Assembly: GCA_034440115.1 (NCBI GenBank)
Contig: JAWXBM010000123.1
Location: forward strand, 1-47,387
DNA from: JAWXBM01 sp034440115
GTDB taxonomy: Bacteria; Pseudomonadota; Gammaproteobacteria; Xanthomonadales; SZUA-36
Direction: 5' to 3'
Length of the DNA: 47,387 nt
Position numbers and translations under genes: made by a program. The notes below the pieces were generated by a model. It was not told where the DNA came from. It saw nothing but the letters and a program-made list of their open reading frames with translations, and ran no database searches. Numbering within the stretch: position 1 is the stretch's first letter; each line of letters opens with the position of its first letter. Shown here piece by piece: positions 33,754 through 40,714 of this stretch.

Positions 33754-34542
33754 ATGAACAAACAATTTTTTGATCCTGTAGCGCTTTACAATCTCGACGG
33801 CCATGTTGCCCTGGTAACAGGCGGCGGGTCAGGTCTTGGGCGGCAATTTGCGCAGGTCTTGGCGGAAGCCGGTGCCGCGGTGGCTGTGAGTGGTCGCCGC
33901 TTGGGGCCATTGCAGGAAACCGCAGCGCTGATTGAACAGGCGGGCGGCAAGGCTGTGGCGGTGAGCATGGATGTGATGCAAATGGGCAGTATCCAGATGG
34001 CATTCAGCCATATCGAAGAATCCATTGGGCTGCCGGATATACTATTGAACAACGCGGGAGCCAATCGGCCCAAGTTCGCCAATGACATCACACCCGAAGA
34101 CTGGGACGCGGTGTTGGACACCAACCTGAAGGGCTGTTTCTTTGTAGCACAGGAGTTCGCCAAACGGTTAATCGCGGCTGGCAAGGGCGGCTCCGTGGTT
34201 AATATTGCATCCGTGATTGGGCTTAGAACCCAGAAAGCCATCAGTGCCTACATGGCGGCGAAGGCCGGCTTGCTGCACCTGACGCGCGGGCAGGCGCTTG
34301 AATGGGCCAATTATGGAATTCGGGTTAACGCCCTGGCGCCTGGATACTTCCGCACTGAGCTTACCGGCAAGTTTCTGGATACTCCGGCAGGGCAGAAACT
34401 CATTTCCAGTTCGCCGATGAAGCGAGGTGGAAACCTGGAAGAACTCAATGCCGCCATGATGTTATTGGCTTCAGCTGCCGGCAGCTTTATGACCGGATCA
34501 ACGGTGGTTGTCGATGGCGGTCATTCCATCAGTAGCCTGTGA
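33754..34542 (+). CDS. Short-chain dehydrogenase/reductase (SDR), kinase-operon member
   Basis: A 262-residue classical SDR. The cofactor motif VTGGGSGLGRQFAQVLAEAG lies at residues 21-40, with a SGRR segment favouring NADP. NNAGANRP marks the central strand and YMAAKAGLLHLTRG, near residue 163, the catalytic YxxxK. The fold ends with VVDGGHSI. Its GTGA overlap with the next gene indicates translational coupling to the APH-type kinase. In the Lva pathway an SDR accompanies the kinase, its small partner and the acyl-CoA dehydrogenase, so this protein may interconvert a 4- or 3-oxo and hydroxy acyl-CoA. That parallel is inferred from gene order. Confidence 0.9.
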   Translation: MNKQFFDPVALYNLDGHVALVTGGGSGLGRQFAQVLAEAGAAVAVSGRRLGPLQETAALIEQAGGKAVAVSMDVMQMGSIQMAFSHIEESIGLPDILLNNAGANRPKFANDITPEDWDAVLDTNLKGCFFVAQEFAKRLIAAGKGGSVVNIASVIGLRTQKAISAYMAAKAGLLHLTRGQALEWANYGIRVNALAPGYFRTELTGKFLDTPAGQKLISSSPMKRGGNLEELNAAMMLLASAAGSFMTGSTVVVDGGHSISSL

Positions 34543-35537
34543 ACAGCAACCAGCAAGTGGATTATTCTGCCGGCATTGCCAGTGCTTGCAAGCGCATCTT
34601 TGGCGCCGAAGTGGCGGTGGAGAATCCTCGGCAACTCACTGCAGGCGCTTCAGCCGCAACCTGGCTGTTTGATGTCAGGATCGGCGCAGAATTGCTGCCA
34701 AAGATTGCCCAGCTTTTTACCGGCGAGCATCAGTTTCCGGCGTCCCTGAACAAGCAAACTCAGGGTGAGGTACAGCAGGCGGCATTCGCGGCCGGCGTTG
34801 CTACTCCCCGGGTTGACGGCTTTTTTGTACCGAAGGACGGGGTTGGTGAAGGCTTCATAACCGAATTCAAAAAGGGCGAAACGCTGGGTCACCGGATTGT
34901 AAAGGAGTCAGGTTTGGCCCAGGCACGCATCGTGATGACAGGCCAGTGTGGTGACATTCTGGCCAGGATTCATGCCATTCCGGTAAATCAAGTGCCCGCG
35001 TTACCCAGCGAACCCACCCGAAATATGGTACTGGCCCTGCGCAATACCCATGACCTTTATCAACAGCGTTTGCCGGTGTTCGAAGTGGCATTCAGATGGC
35101 TGGAAGAAAACGCACCTCAGATCGAAACCCCGCGCCTGGTGCACGGCGATTTCAGGAATGGCAACTTTATCGTCGATCAATCGGGCATTGTTTCGGTGCT
35201 GGACTGGGAGGCCGCGCACCTGGGTGATCCGATGGAAGACCTGGGCTGGCTGTGCATGAACGCCTGGCGATTCGGCCAGATTGACAAACCGGTGGGCGGC
35301 TTCGGTGATCGTGCAGAATTGTACTCAGCGTATACAGCAGCCAGTGGCATTGTGGTCGATCCGGACCGGGTTCGGTTTTGGGAAGTTTTTGGAACCCTCA
35401 AATGGGGTGTTATTTGCCAATGGTTTGCGCACCAGTTCGAAAGCGGAGAAGTACGTACGCTGGAGCGGGCGGCCGTTGGTCACCGGGTGAGCGAAGTTGA
35501 GCTGGATATCCTGGATTTGCTGCAGGAGGTGATGTAG
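34539..35537 (+). CDS. APH-family phosphotransferase (ACAD10/LvaA-like hydroxyacyl-CoA kinase candidate)
   Basis: A 332-residue kinase-fold protein of the aminoglycoside phosphotransferase superfamily. The GTG start overlaps the SDR stop by four bases. The catalytic loop LVHGDFRNGNFIVDQSG (HGDxxxxN) is near residue 200, and the metal-binding VLDWEAAHLGDPMEDLGWLC near 222. An upstream NPRQLTAGASAATWLFDV forms the nucleotide-binding loop. Resistance to antibiotics is unlikely. Homologues fused to or adjacent to acyl-CoA dehydrogenases (human ACAD10/11, bacterial LvaA) phosphorylate 4-hydroxyacyl-CoA so it can be turned into a beta-oxidation substrate. The DUF6285 gene that follows, overlapping by one base, supports that reading. 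Confidence 0.88.
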   Translation: MNSNQQVDYSAGIASACKRIFGAEVAVENPRQLTAGASAATWLFDVRIGAELLPKIAQLFTGEHQFPASLNKQTQGEVQQAAFAAGVATPRVDGFFVPKDGVGEGFITEFKKGETLGHRIVKESGLAQARIVMTGQCGDILARIHAIPVNQVPALPSEPTRNMVLALRNTHDLYQQRLPVFEVAFRWLEENAPQIETPRLVHGDFRNGNFIVDQSGIVSVLDWEAAHLGDPMEDLGWLCMNAWRFGQIDKPVGGFGDRAELYSAYTAASGIVVDPDRVRFWEVFGTLKWGVICQWFAHQFESGEVRTLERAAVGHRVSEVELDILDLLQEVM

Positions 35538-35926
35538 TGCCCGTTTTCAAACCCGACATGCCAGCACTGGTGGTGGCATTGGCTGAATTCATGCAAGCGA
35601 CCGTGCAGCCCAAGCTTGCGGGCAAGGAAGCCTATGAAGGTCGCATTGCCGCCAACCTGCTATCGATTCTGAAACGGGAACTGCAACAAGGTGAAGGCTG
35701 TCGTGCCGCTGAACTATTGCAATTACAACAGTTGCTGGCTCATGAAGGTAAGGCCGATGAACTGAATGACGAGCTATGTCGCAAAATCCGTTCGGCCGAA
35801 ATGGACTACAGCAACAGCGAGCTCATCGGTTTTCTCCGCTCATCGGTGCTGGCTCGCCTGGCCATCGATAACCCCGGCTATTCCGCTTACAAAAAAGCCT
35901 GTTTGGAGCCCAACAGTCAGACCTGA
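35537..35926 (+). CDS. DUF6285 protein, LvaB-like partner of the kinase
   Basis: A 129-residue, mostly helical soluble protein starting at the GTG of 35537, which shares one base with the kinase stop. The stretch VALAEFMQATVQPKLAGK is typical of DUF6285, and ANLLSILKRELQQGEG and SAEMDYSNSELIGFLRSSV follow. These proteins are nearly always encoded next to APH-type phosphotransferases. In the Pseudomonas levulinate pathway the small LvaB protein is needed for kinase activity, and as I recall it belongs to this family. No catalytic motif is visible, which fits an accessory subunit. It is the last gene of the SDR-kinase-DUF6285 run and is 17 bp from a converging hydrolase gene. Confidence 0.82.
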   Translation: MPVFKPDMPALVVALAEFMQATVQPKLAGKEAYEGRIAANLLSILKRELQQGEGCRAAELLQLQQLLAHEGKADELNDELCRKIRSAEMDYSNSELIGFLRSSVLARLAIDNPGYSAYKKACLEPNSQT

Positions 35927-35943
35927 TCCAAAGCTGTCACGAC

Positions 35944-37116
35944 TTAGAAGCCGTGAGACTCAATCCATTCGTTAACGATGCCAATGGCCTCTGCCAGCTC
36001 CTTTTTCTGGCCCATATAATAGTGCGTCGCCCCCTGGACCTCAGCCATTTGTTTGTCGTTATGAGTGATGGCATCAAACAAACGGTGTGTGTGGCTGGGT
36101 GTACAGGCATCATCTGCAGTATTGCCCACCACCAGGATGGGGCATTTAACACGAGCAACGCAGGACTGACCGTCCGCATTGGAATCATCGTAGCTCCATT
36201 GGGAAAGCCAACTGCGCAGTGTGCAAAAGCGCGCCAGGCCTATGGGGCTATTGTTGACAATGCGTGGATCACCCAGGAAGCACCAGTTGGGCTTCCGATC
36301 GCTGAGGTCCTGGGTTGCGTCAACGAAACGAGGGTCGGCCATCGTGCCATGTACCACGAAGGCGAACTCTTCGTGTGGCCTTCCTGTGCTTCTCAAGTGT
36401 TCCAGTTTCTGTTTTACCCAAGCGGTGATCCGGCGGTTCCGAGCTATCTGTTCAGCTCGATAGCGTTGGATGAATTCCTTGCTGTACGGCGGCTGGTTGG
36501 GATTTTTCGGATCGTAAATATTCAGCTCCGGGTCTCGCTGCTCTGGTTGCGATTCGTCACTGATGGATGGGTCCAGCCACTCGGTCAGAGTTTTTGCCCG
36601 CGCCACATGGGCGGCCAGCAACATCAGGCCATCAGCCGGTATCAAGCCAGCTTGTGTCAGATCGGGTGGATCGCCCGCAGGTGTCGCAGTAACGGTGGGA
36701 TTTTCCGCTTCGGCCTGGTAGAACGCGGACAAGGAACCACCGCCGCTCCAGCCACCGAGAATGACCTTTTTGTAGCCCAAACGCTCTTTGGCATCCCGCA
36801 CACAGGCACCCAGGTCAACGGCCACCTTTTCCATGATCAGTGCATAGTCGACACCCGGGTAGCGGCTGTTGCAGTAAATAACGTGAAAACCGGCCTTGGC
36901 GAGACCAGTTGGCATGGGCAGGTATTCGCCACCGCCAATCGGGTGCATCATGACGATGACGGTAGCGGATGGTTTGTCTGCCGGGCGCAGCAAATGAGCT
37001 TTGAGAGTGACCATGTCGATCTGGCCGGCGTAGGTGTCTTTGAAATAGGCTTTTTCCTCGAAGATGACAAGGTAAGGAACGCGTTCGTACTGGTGATTTT
37101 CAATCGGCTTGTTCAA
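35944..37116 (-). CDS. Alpha/beta hydrolase (esterase, lactonase or acyl hydrolase candidate)
   Basis: A 390-residue cytoplasmic hydrolase with no signal peptide. The nucleophile elbow VILGGWSGGGSLSAFYQAEA lies near residue 140. The acid is probably Asp in VVGNTADDACTPSHTHRL near 340, and the catalytic His is in EVQGATHYYMGQKKELAEAI near 365. The oxyanion region is VIVMMHPIGGGEYLPMP near residue 55. A long insertion between residues 170 and 250 forms a lid. It is divergent from the intact MFS carrier with operator site 7 between. Given the neighbouring kinase for hydroxyacyl-CoAs it could open a lactone or hydrolyse an ester, but the substrate is unknown. Confidence 0.82.
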   Translation of the reverse strand: MNKPIENHQYERVPYLVIFEEKAYFKDTYAGQIDMVTLKAHLLRPADKPSATVIVMMHPIGGGEYLPMPTGLAKAGFHVIYCNSRYPGVDYALIMEKVAVDLGACVRDAKERLGYKKVILGGWSGGGSLSAFYQAEAENPTVTATPAGDPPDLTQAGLIPADGLMLLAAHVARAKTLTEWLDPSISDESQPEQRDPELNIYDPKNPNQPPYSKEFIQRYRAEQIARNRRITAWVKQKLEHLRSTGRPHEEFAFVVHGTMADPRFVDATQDLSDRKPNWCFLGDPRIVNNSPIGLARFCTLRSWLSQWSYDDSNADGQSCVARVKCPILVVGNTADDACTPSHTHRLFDAITHNDKQMAEVQGATHYYMGQKKELAEAIGIVNEWIESHGF

Positions 37117-37191
37117 TGACAGGTCCTCTGTATACCGGTAAACGTGTTGGGATTTACGTGCTGAAGTAAATTCGTATTCACTCGTTATTTT

Positions 37192-37206
37192 ATCAATTTA
37201 GTTGAC
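37192..37206. promoter_or_regulatory. Operator palindrome, site 7
   Basis: ATCAATTTAGTTGAC differs from the consensus only at the first base and is nearly the reverse complement of site 6. It lies 76 bp from the hydrolase start and 74 bp from the MFS start, almost exactly midway between the two divergent genes. Confidence 0.7.
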
Positions 37207-37279
37207 ATTTACCAGCGAACATCGTTACCTAGGCAGGTAACACCATTAATCCAATAAAAACTATCTGCGGAAACAGTTG

Positions 37280-38626
37280 ATGAACAGCACACAAGTGATT
37301 TACCCCAAGCCTTCAGTGGCATGGTTTGCAGTCCTGGTATTGATGCTGGCCTACACTTTCTCTTTCATTGATCGATTGATTCTGAGCTTACTGGTTGAGC
37401 CCATCAAGCTCGACCTGGGTTTGAGCGACGTCAAGATAAGCTTGCTACAGGGCCTTTCCTTTGCCGTGTTTTATACACTGGCTGGTATTCCCGTAGGCCG
37501 TTTTGTTGATTCCAGCAAACGCACCAACATCATTTCAATTGGCATCTTGCTGTGGTGCTTAATGACCGCGGCCTGTGGCCTGGCGCAGCGCTTCTGGCAG
37601 TTGTTTCTGGCGCGTGCCGGTGTGGGTGTGGGCGAGGCGGCATTGGCACCTGCCGCCTATTCGATGATCAGTGATTTGTTTCCGCCTCAATCACGCGGCG
37701 TGGCCCTGGGAATATTTTCCTGTGGTACCGCGTTTGGAGCGGGCCTCGCACTGATCATCGGCGGGTATGCTATCCAGGTTATCTCGGCCTCGGGGCCACA
37801 AACCTTACCCTTCTTCGGCGAGCTCGAGCCATGGCGCTTGACCTTCATTTATGTGGGTCTGCCCGGTGTGCTGGTGGCCTTGCTGATCAAGTTCGTCCCC
37901 GAGCCCGAACGGCATCTCACTGCCGTGGAAGCTGCAGCAGGTTCCCGCCAGTCCATTCCCATGCGCGAAGTACTCACCCATTACCGCCAGCATGGCCGCA
38001 CCATTGGTTACCATCATGCCGGCCAGGCGCTGGCAGCCATGGGGTCCTACGGTATCATGGCCTGGGCTCCGGTGATGTTGATGCGTACCCAGGGCTGGTC
38101 TATCAATGAAGTTGGCAATGCCATCGGCGGGACGATACTGGTAGTCGGTACCTTTGCCGTCATCGCTGGCGGTTGGCTGGGCGATAAGCTGGAAAAAATG
38201 GGACGACCCGCTGGCCGAATGGAGGCTGCGGCGATTTCCATGGTCATCGGAATGGTGGGTGCATTCCTCTATCCCTTAGCCAACTCTGCGGTACTGATTG
38301 TCTGCCTGTTCGCCGTTATGGTGCTGGGTGGCTGGATGGTGATCGCCACCTCGGCCGCTGCATTGATGGACATCATGCCTAACCGCATGCGCGGCCAGGC
38401 CACGGCCATCTACTTTTTTGTGATCAGCCTTCTGGGTATTGGCACCGGACCTACACTGGTGGCCATGCTGACCGACTACGTGTTCGGCAATCCGGAGGAT
38501 GTCCGTTGGGCGCTGATGATTGCACCCCCAACCGCATACGCCCTGTCAGCGCTGTGCTTCTGGCGCTGCAGGCTGCATTTCATCAAGAGTGTTGAATTTA
38601 TCCGAGATGGACATCCATCGACTTGA
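37280..38626 (+). CDS. MFS transporter (spinster/ACS-like subfamily), intact
   Basis: A 448-residue, 12-helix inner-membrane carrier. ATG at 37280 is preferred over the TTG just before it. Helix 1 is WFAVLVLMLAYTFSFIDRLI, with the FxDR motif typical of spinster-like/phthalate-type permeases. The loop 2-3 signature is GIPVGRFVDSSKRTNI, and GVGVGEAALAPAAYSMISDL marks helix 4. The GGWLGDKLEKMGRPAG block between helices 8 and 9 repeats the loop motif. The gene has no break, unlike the MFS remnant at 23975. It is a likely importer of the carboxylated substrate or an exporter of a product. Divergent from the alpha/beta hydrolase and controlled from site 7. Confidence 0.92.
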   Translation: MNSTQVIYPKPSVAWFAVLVLMLAYTFSFIDRLILSLLVEPIKLDLGLSDVKISLLQGLSFAVFYTLAGIPVGRFVDSSKRTNIISIGILLWCLMTAACGLAQRFWQLFLARAGVGVGEAALAPAAYSMISDLFPPQSRGVALGIFSCGTAFGAGLALIIGGYAIQVISASGPQTLPFFGELEPWRLTFIYVGLPGVLVALLIKFVPEPERHLTAVEAAAGSRQSIPMREVLTHYRQHGRTIGYHHAGQALAAMGSYGIMAWAPVMLMRTQGWSINEVGNAIGGTILVVGTFAVIAGGWLGDKLEKMGRPAGRMEAAAISMVIGMVGAFLYPLANSAVLIVCLFAVMVLGGWMVIATSAAALMDIMPNRMRGQATAIYFFVISLLGIGTGPTLVAMLTDYVFGNPEDVRWALMIAPPTAYALSALCFWRCRLHFIKSVEFIRDGHPST

Positions 38627-38693
38627 TGGCATAGGCAAAAGCGTGTCGCAACAGGCCGGGTTCTGAAAACTGCAGGATCGGCACCCTGCTGAA

Positions 38694-39296
38694 TCAGGTT
38701 TTGCGTGCGGCCTGGCGACTGCGCCTATCAATGGCCTCGGCACCAAATTTTTCTTCTTTGATGGCGCGTGAGCGTTCGCTCCATTGCGTGATGTGTTCAC
38801 GCGCATGGCTCAGTTCTTTCGCCATGATGTTATCGTAGTCCCGGGTGCGGGTAGTAACTTCCACCTGCAGGCCATTCGGGTCGTACATATAACACGACTT
38901 GACGAAGCCATGATCTACCGGGCCCAGGCAACTGACGCCTTTGTCATTGATGCGTTTCTGCCAGGCCAGTAACTCATCCTCACCATCCACTTCAAAGGCC
39001 AGGTGACGGTCAAAGCTGTGGGCCCGCGAAAACTGCTCGGCGGTAGCTGCTTCAGGCTCGTCAAAAAAAGCGATCAGGTCGCCATTACCCATCTCAAAGA
39101 ATATGTGCATATAAGGCGTGGGTTGGTTCAGGCCGGGAATTTCGTCCAGTACCAGTGCTGCGGCCAGCTTAAGGCCGAGCACATCTTCGTAGAACCAGCG
39201 GGTTTGCTCTGCGTCCCGGCAACGGTAGGCAACGTGATGGGCATTCTGTAGTCGGGCAGGACTGCCAGGAGAATTTACCTTGTCTGGATCGGCCAT
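38694..39296 (-). CDS. VOC-family (glyoxalase/extradiol-dioxygenase-like) protein
   Basis: A 200-residue vicinal-oxygen-chelate protein. The paired beta-alpha-beta-beta-beta modules are visible: AHHVAYRCRDAEQTRWFYED near residue 20 (first metal His), a second His in FDRHLAFEVDGEDELLAW near 97, and Glu in DPNGLQVEVTTRTRDYDN near 145. The three ligands fit an Fe(II)- or Mn(II)-dependent ring-cleaving dioxygenase or a glyoxalase-like lyase. The C-terminus is a charged helical extension (ITQWSERSRAIKEEKFGAEA) that many glyoxalases lack. Its upstream region holds operator site 8. In this setting an extradiol-type cleavage step is possible, but function is not fixed by sequence. Confidence 0.8.
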   Translation of the reverse strand: MADPDKVNSPGSPARLQNAHHVAYRCRDAEQTRWFYEDVLGLKLAAALVLDEIPGLNQPTPYMHIFFEMGNGDLIAFFDEPEAATAEQFSRAHSFDRHLAFEVDGEDELLAWQKRINDKGVSCLGPVDHGFVKSCYMYDPNGLQVEVTTRTRDYDNIMAKELSHAREHITQWSERSRAIKEEKFGAEAIDRRSRQAARKT

Positions 39297-39370
39297 TTTT
39301 TTACCTCCGCAAACCGCAAGTGAAGTCTATTGGGATATCTGCTGGGATACTTTCATATTCGAACTATCTA

Positions 39371-39385
39371 GTCAATCTACTTGCC
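39371..39385. promoter_or_regulatory. Operator-like inverted repeat, site 8 (asymmetric variant)
   Basis: GTCAATCTACTTGCC has a perfect left half and the CTTGCC right half of site 3. It lies 75 bp upstream of the VOC gene start (39296) and 66 bp downstream of the acyl-CoA dehydrogenase stop on the same strand, so it probably controls the VOC gene alone. Confidence 0.55.
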
Positions 39386-39450
39386 TAAATAAGCAAGCAG
39401 GCCGAGTCCGATTCATGGGTGACACTCAACCCGGAGCAACTTCAAAGCGT

Positions 39451-40638
39451 TCATTCACCAAAATCAATTCCCGGCCCGCCAGCCCGGTATTGTTTCAGGT
39501 AGCGCCTGGCAACCGACTGGATATGCACCTCGTCAGGTCCGTCGTAAATGCGCGCTTCACGGGCATGGCGGTACATGCGGCTCAGGGGCGTATCGTCGGT
39601 CAGGCCTTTGGCACCATAAACCTGGATGGCGCGATCGACTACGTTGTGCAGCATGCGTGCACCCACGACCTTGATCAGGCCGATCTCCTCGCGTGCTTCG
39701 CTGCCCTCATCAAGTTTGCGGGCGGCATTCAGGGTCAATTGCCGGCAAGCCTGTATCTCTGCCGCACTTTCAAAAACATGGCTCTGCATGAGTTGCTTGT
39801 TGGCCAGCGGTTCGCCAAATGCTTCCCGTTCATTGAGCCTGTGGCACATCAGGTCGAACGCACGCTGTGCCTGGCCCAGCCAGCGCATGCAGTGGAAGAT
39901 GCGCCCCGGGCCAAGCCGTTCCTGGGCAATGCGAAAGCCCTTGCCGCGCTCACCCAATAAGTTCTCTTGTGGCACACGGGCATTGTTGAATTCGATCTCC
40001 CAATGACCGCCATGCAGGCCCAGCACGGGTGTGTCGCGAATGATCCGGTAGCCCGGATTGTTGGTCGGGATAATGATCAGGCTGAAACATTCGTGCTTCG
40101 GTGCATCCGTTTCGGTGCGGCACATAACCGTGGTGTAGTCGGCATCACCGGCACCAGTGATAAACCACTTGCGGCCGTTCAGCACCCAGTGATCCCCTTC
40201 CAACACGGCTGTTGTTTGTAGCTGGGTGGGATCGGAACTGGAAACATCTGGCTCGGTCATGGCGAAGCTGGGAATGGTGGTGCCGGCAACCAGAGGTTCC
40301 AGGTATTGACCTTTCCAGGCAGGCGATGCGTATCGGTTCAGCATCAGCGAGTCCTGCAGGGACAGGGTGCCCAATGCCTGCATGGCATAAAACGAGCGGC
40401 CAATAACCTCGTTGACATGCACGTAATCCAGGAAAGGCATACCTTGCCCGCCCAACTCCTTGGGATGGCCCAGCGCCCACAAGCCAGAGGCTTTGGCGGC
40501 CTCTATCAGTTCAGCCATGATCAAGTTGCGCCCCGTCCGATCGCTGCTTTCCAATTCCGGTTCAGCCGGGTAGATGCGCTGTTCCACAAATTCTTTGACC
40601 TGTTGCCGAATGATGCTCCAATCGGTTTGTTGATTCAT
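39451..40638 (-). CDS. Acyl-CoA dehydrogenase, ACAD10/11-like (LvaC-type candidate)
   Basis: A 395-residue FAD-dependent acyl-CoA dehydrogenase. Features include FAMTEPDVSSSDPTQLQTTA near residue 127, RKWFITGAGDADYTTVMCRT near 155, and QVYGAKGLTDDTPLSRMYRH near 345, with RIYDGPDEVHIQSVARRYL at the C-terminus. The GPDEVH form, in which an Asp/Glu pair replaces the usual GGSSE, and the overall length are those of the ACAD10/11 and LvaC branch, the branch that works with APH-type kinases on phosphorylated 4-hydroxyacyl-CoA. The partner kinase is about 4 kb away at 34539. It follows the sulfatase on the same strand with a 76-bp gap, and likely shares its promoter at site 9. Confidence 0.9.
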   Translation of the reverse strand: MNQQTDWSIIRQQVKEFVEQRIYPAEPELESSDRTGRNLIMAELIEAAKASGLWALGHPKELGGQGMPFLDYVHVNEVIGRSFYAMQALGTLSLQDSLMLNRYASPAWKGQYLEPLVAGTTIPSFAMTEPDVSSSDPTQLQTTAVLEGDHWVLNGRKWFITGAGDADYTTVMCRTETDAPKHECFSLIIIPTNNPGYRIIRDTPVLGLHGGHWEIEFNNARVPQENLLGERGKGFRIAQERLGPGRIFHCMRWLGQAQRAFDLMCHRLNEREAFGEPLANKQLMQSHVFESAAEIQACRQLTLNAARKLDEGSEAREEIGLIKVVGARMLHNVVDRAIQVYGAKGLTDDTPLSRMYRHAREARIYDGPDEVHIQSVARRYLKQYRAGGPGIDFGE

Positions 40639-40714
40639 TTCAAGTTACCTGTTGTTTCACGGTTGCCAGTCTGTTCGCTTCTGGCGTCACTGTTGAGCTT
40701 AGCGGCCACTGCGA

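Noticed and set aside
35953..37119. A 388-codon plus-strand frame opposite the alpha/beta hydrolase
   Set aside because: The minus strand carries the full catalytic triad, while this frame has no family features. It is a shadow.
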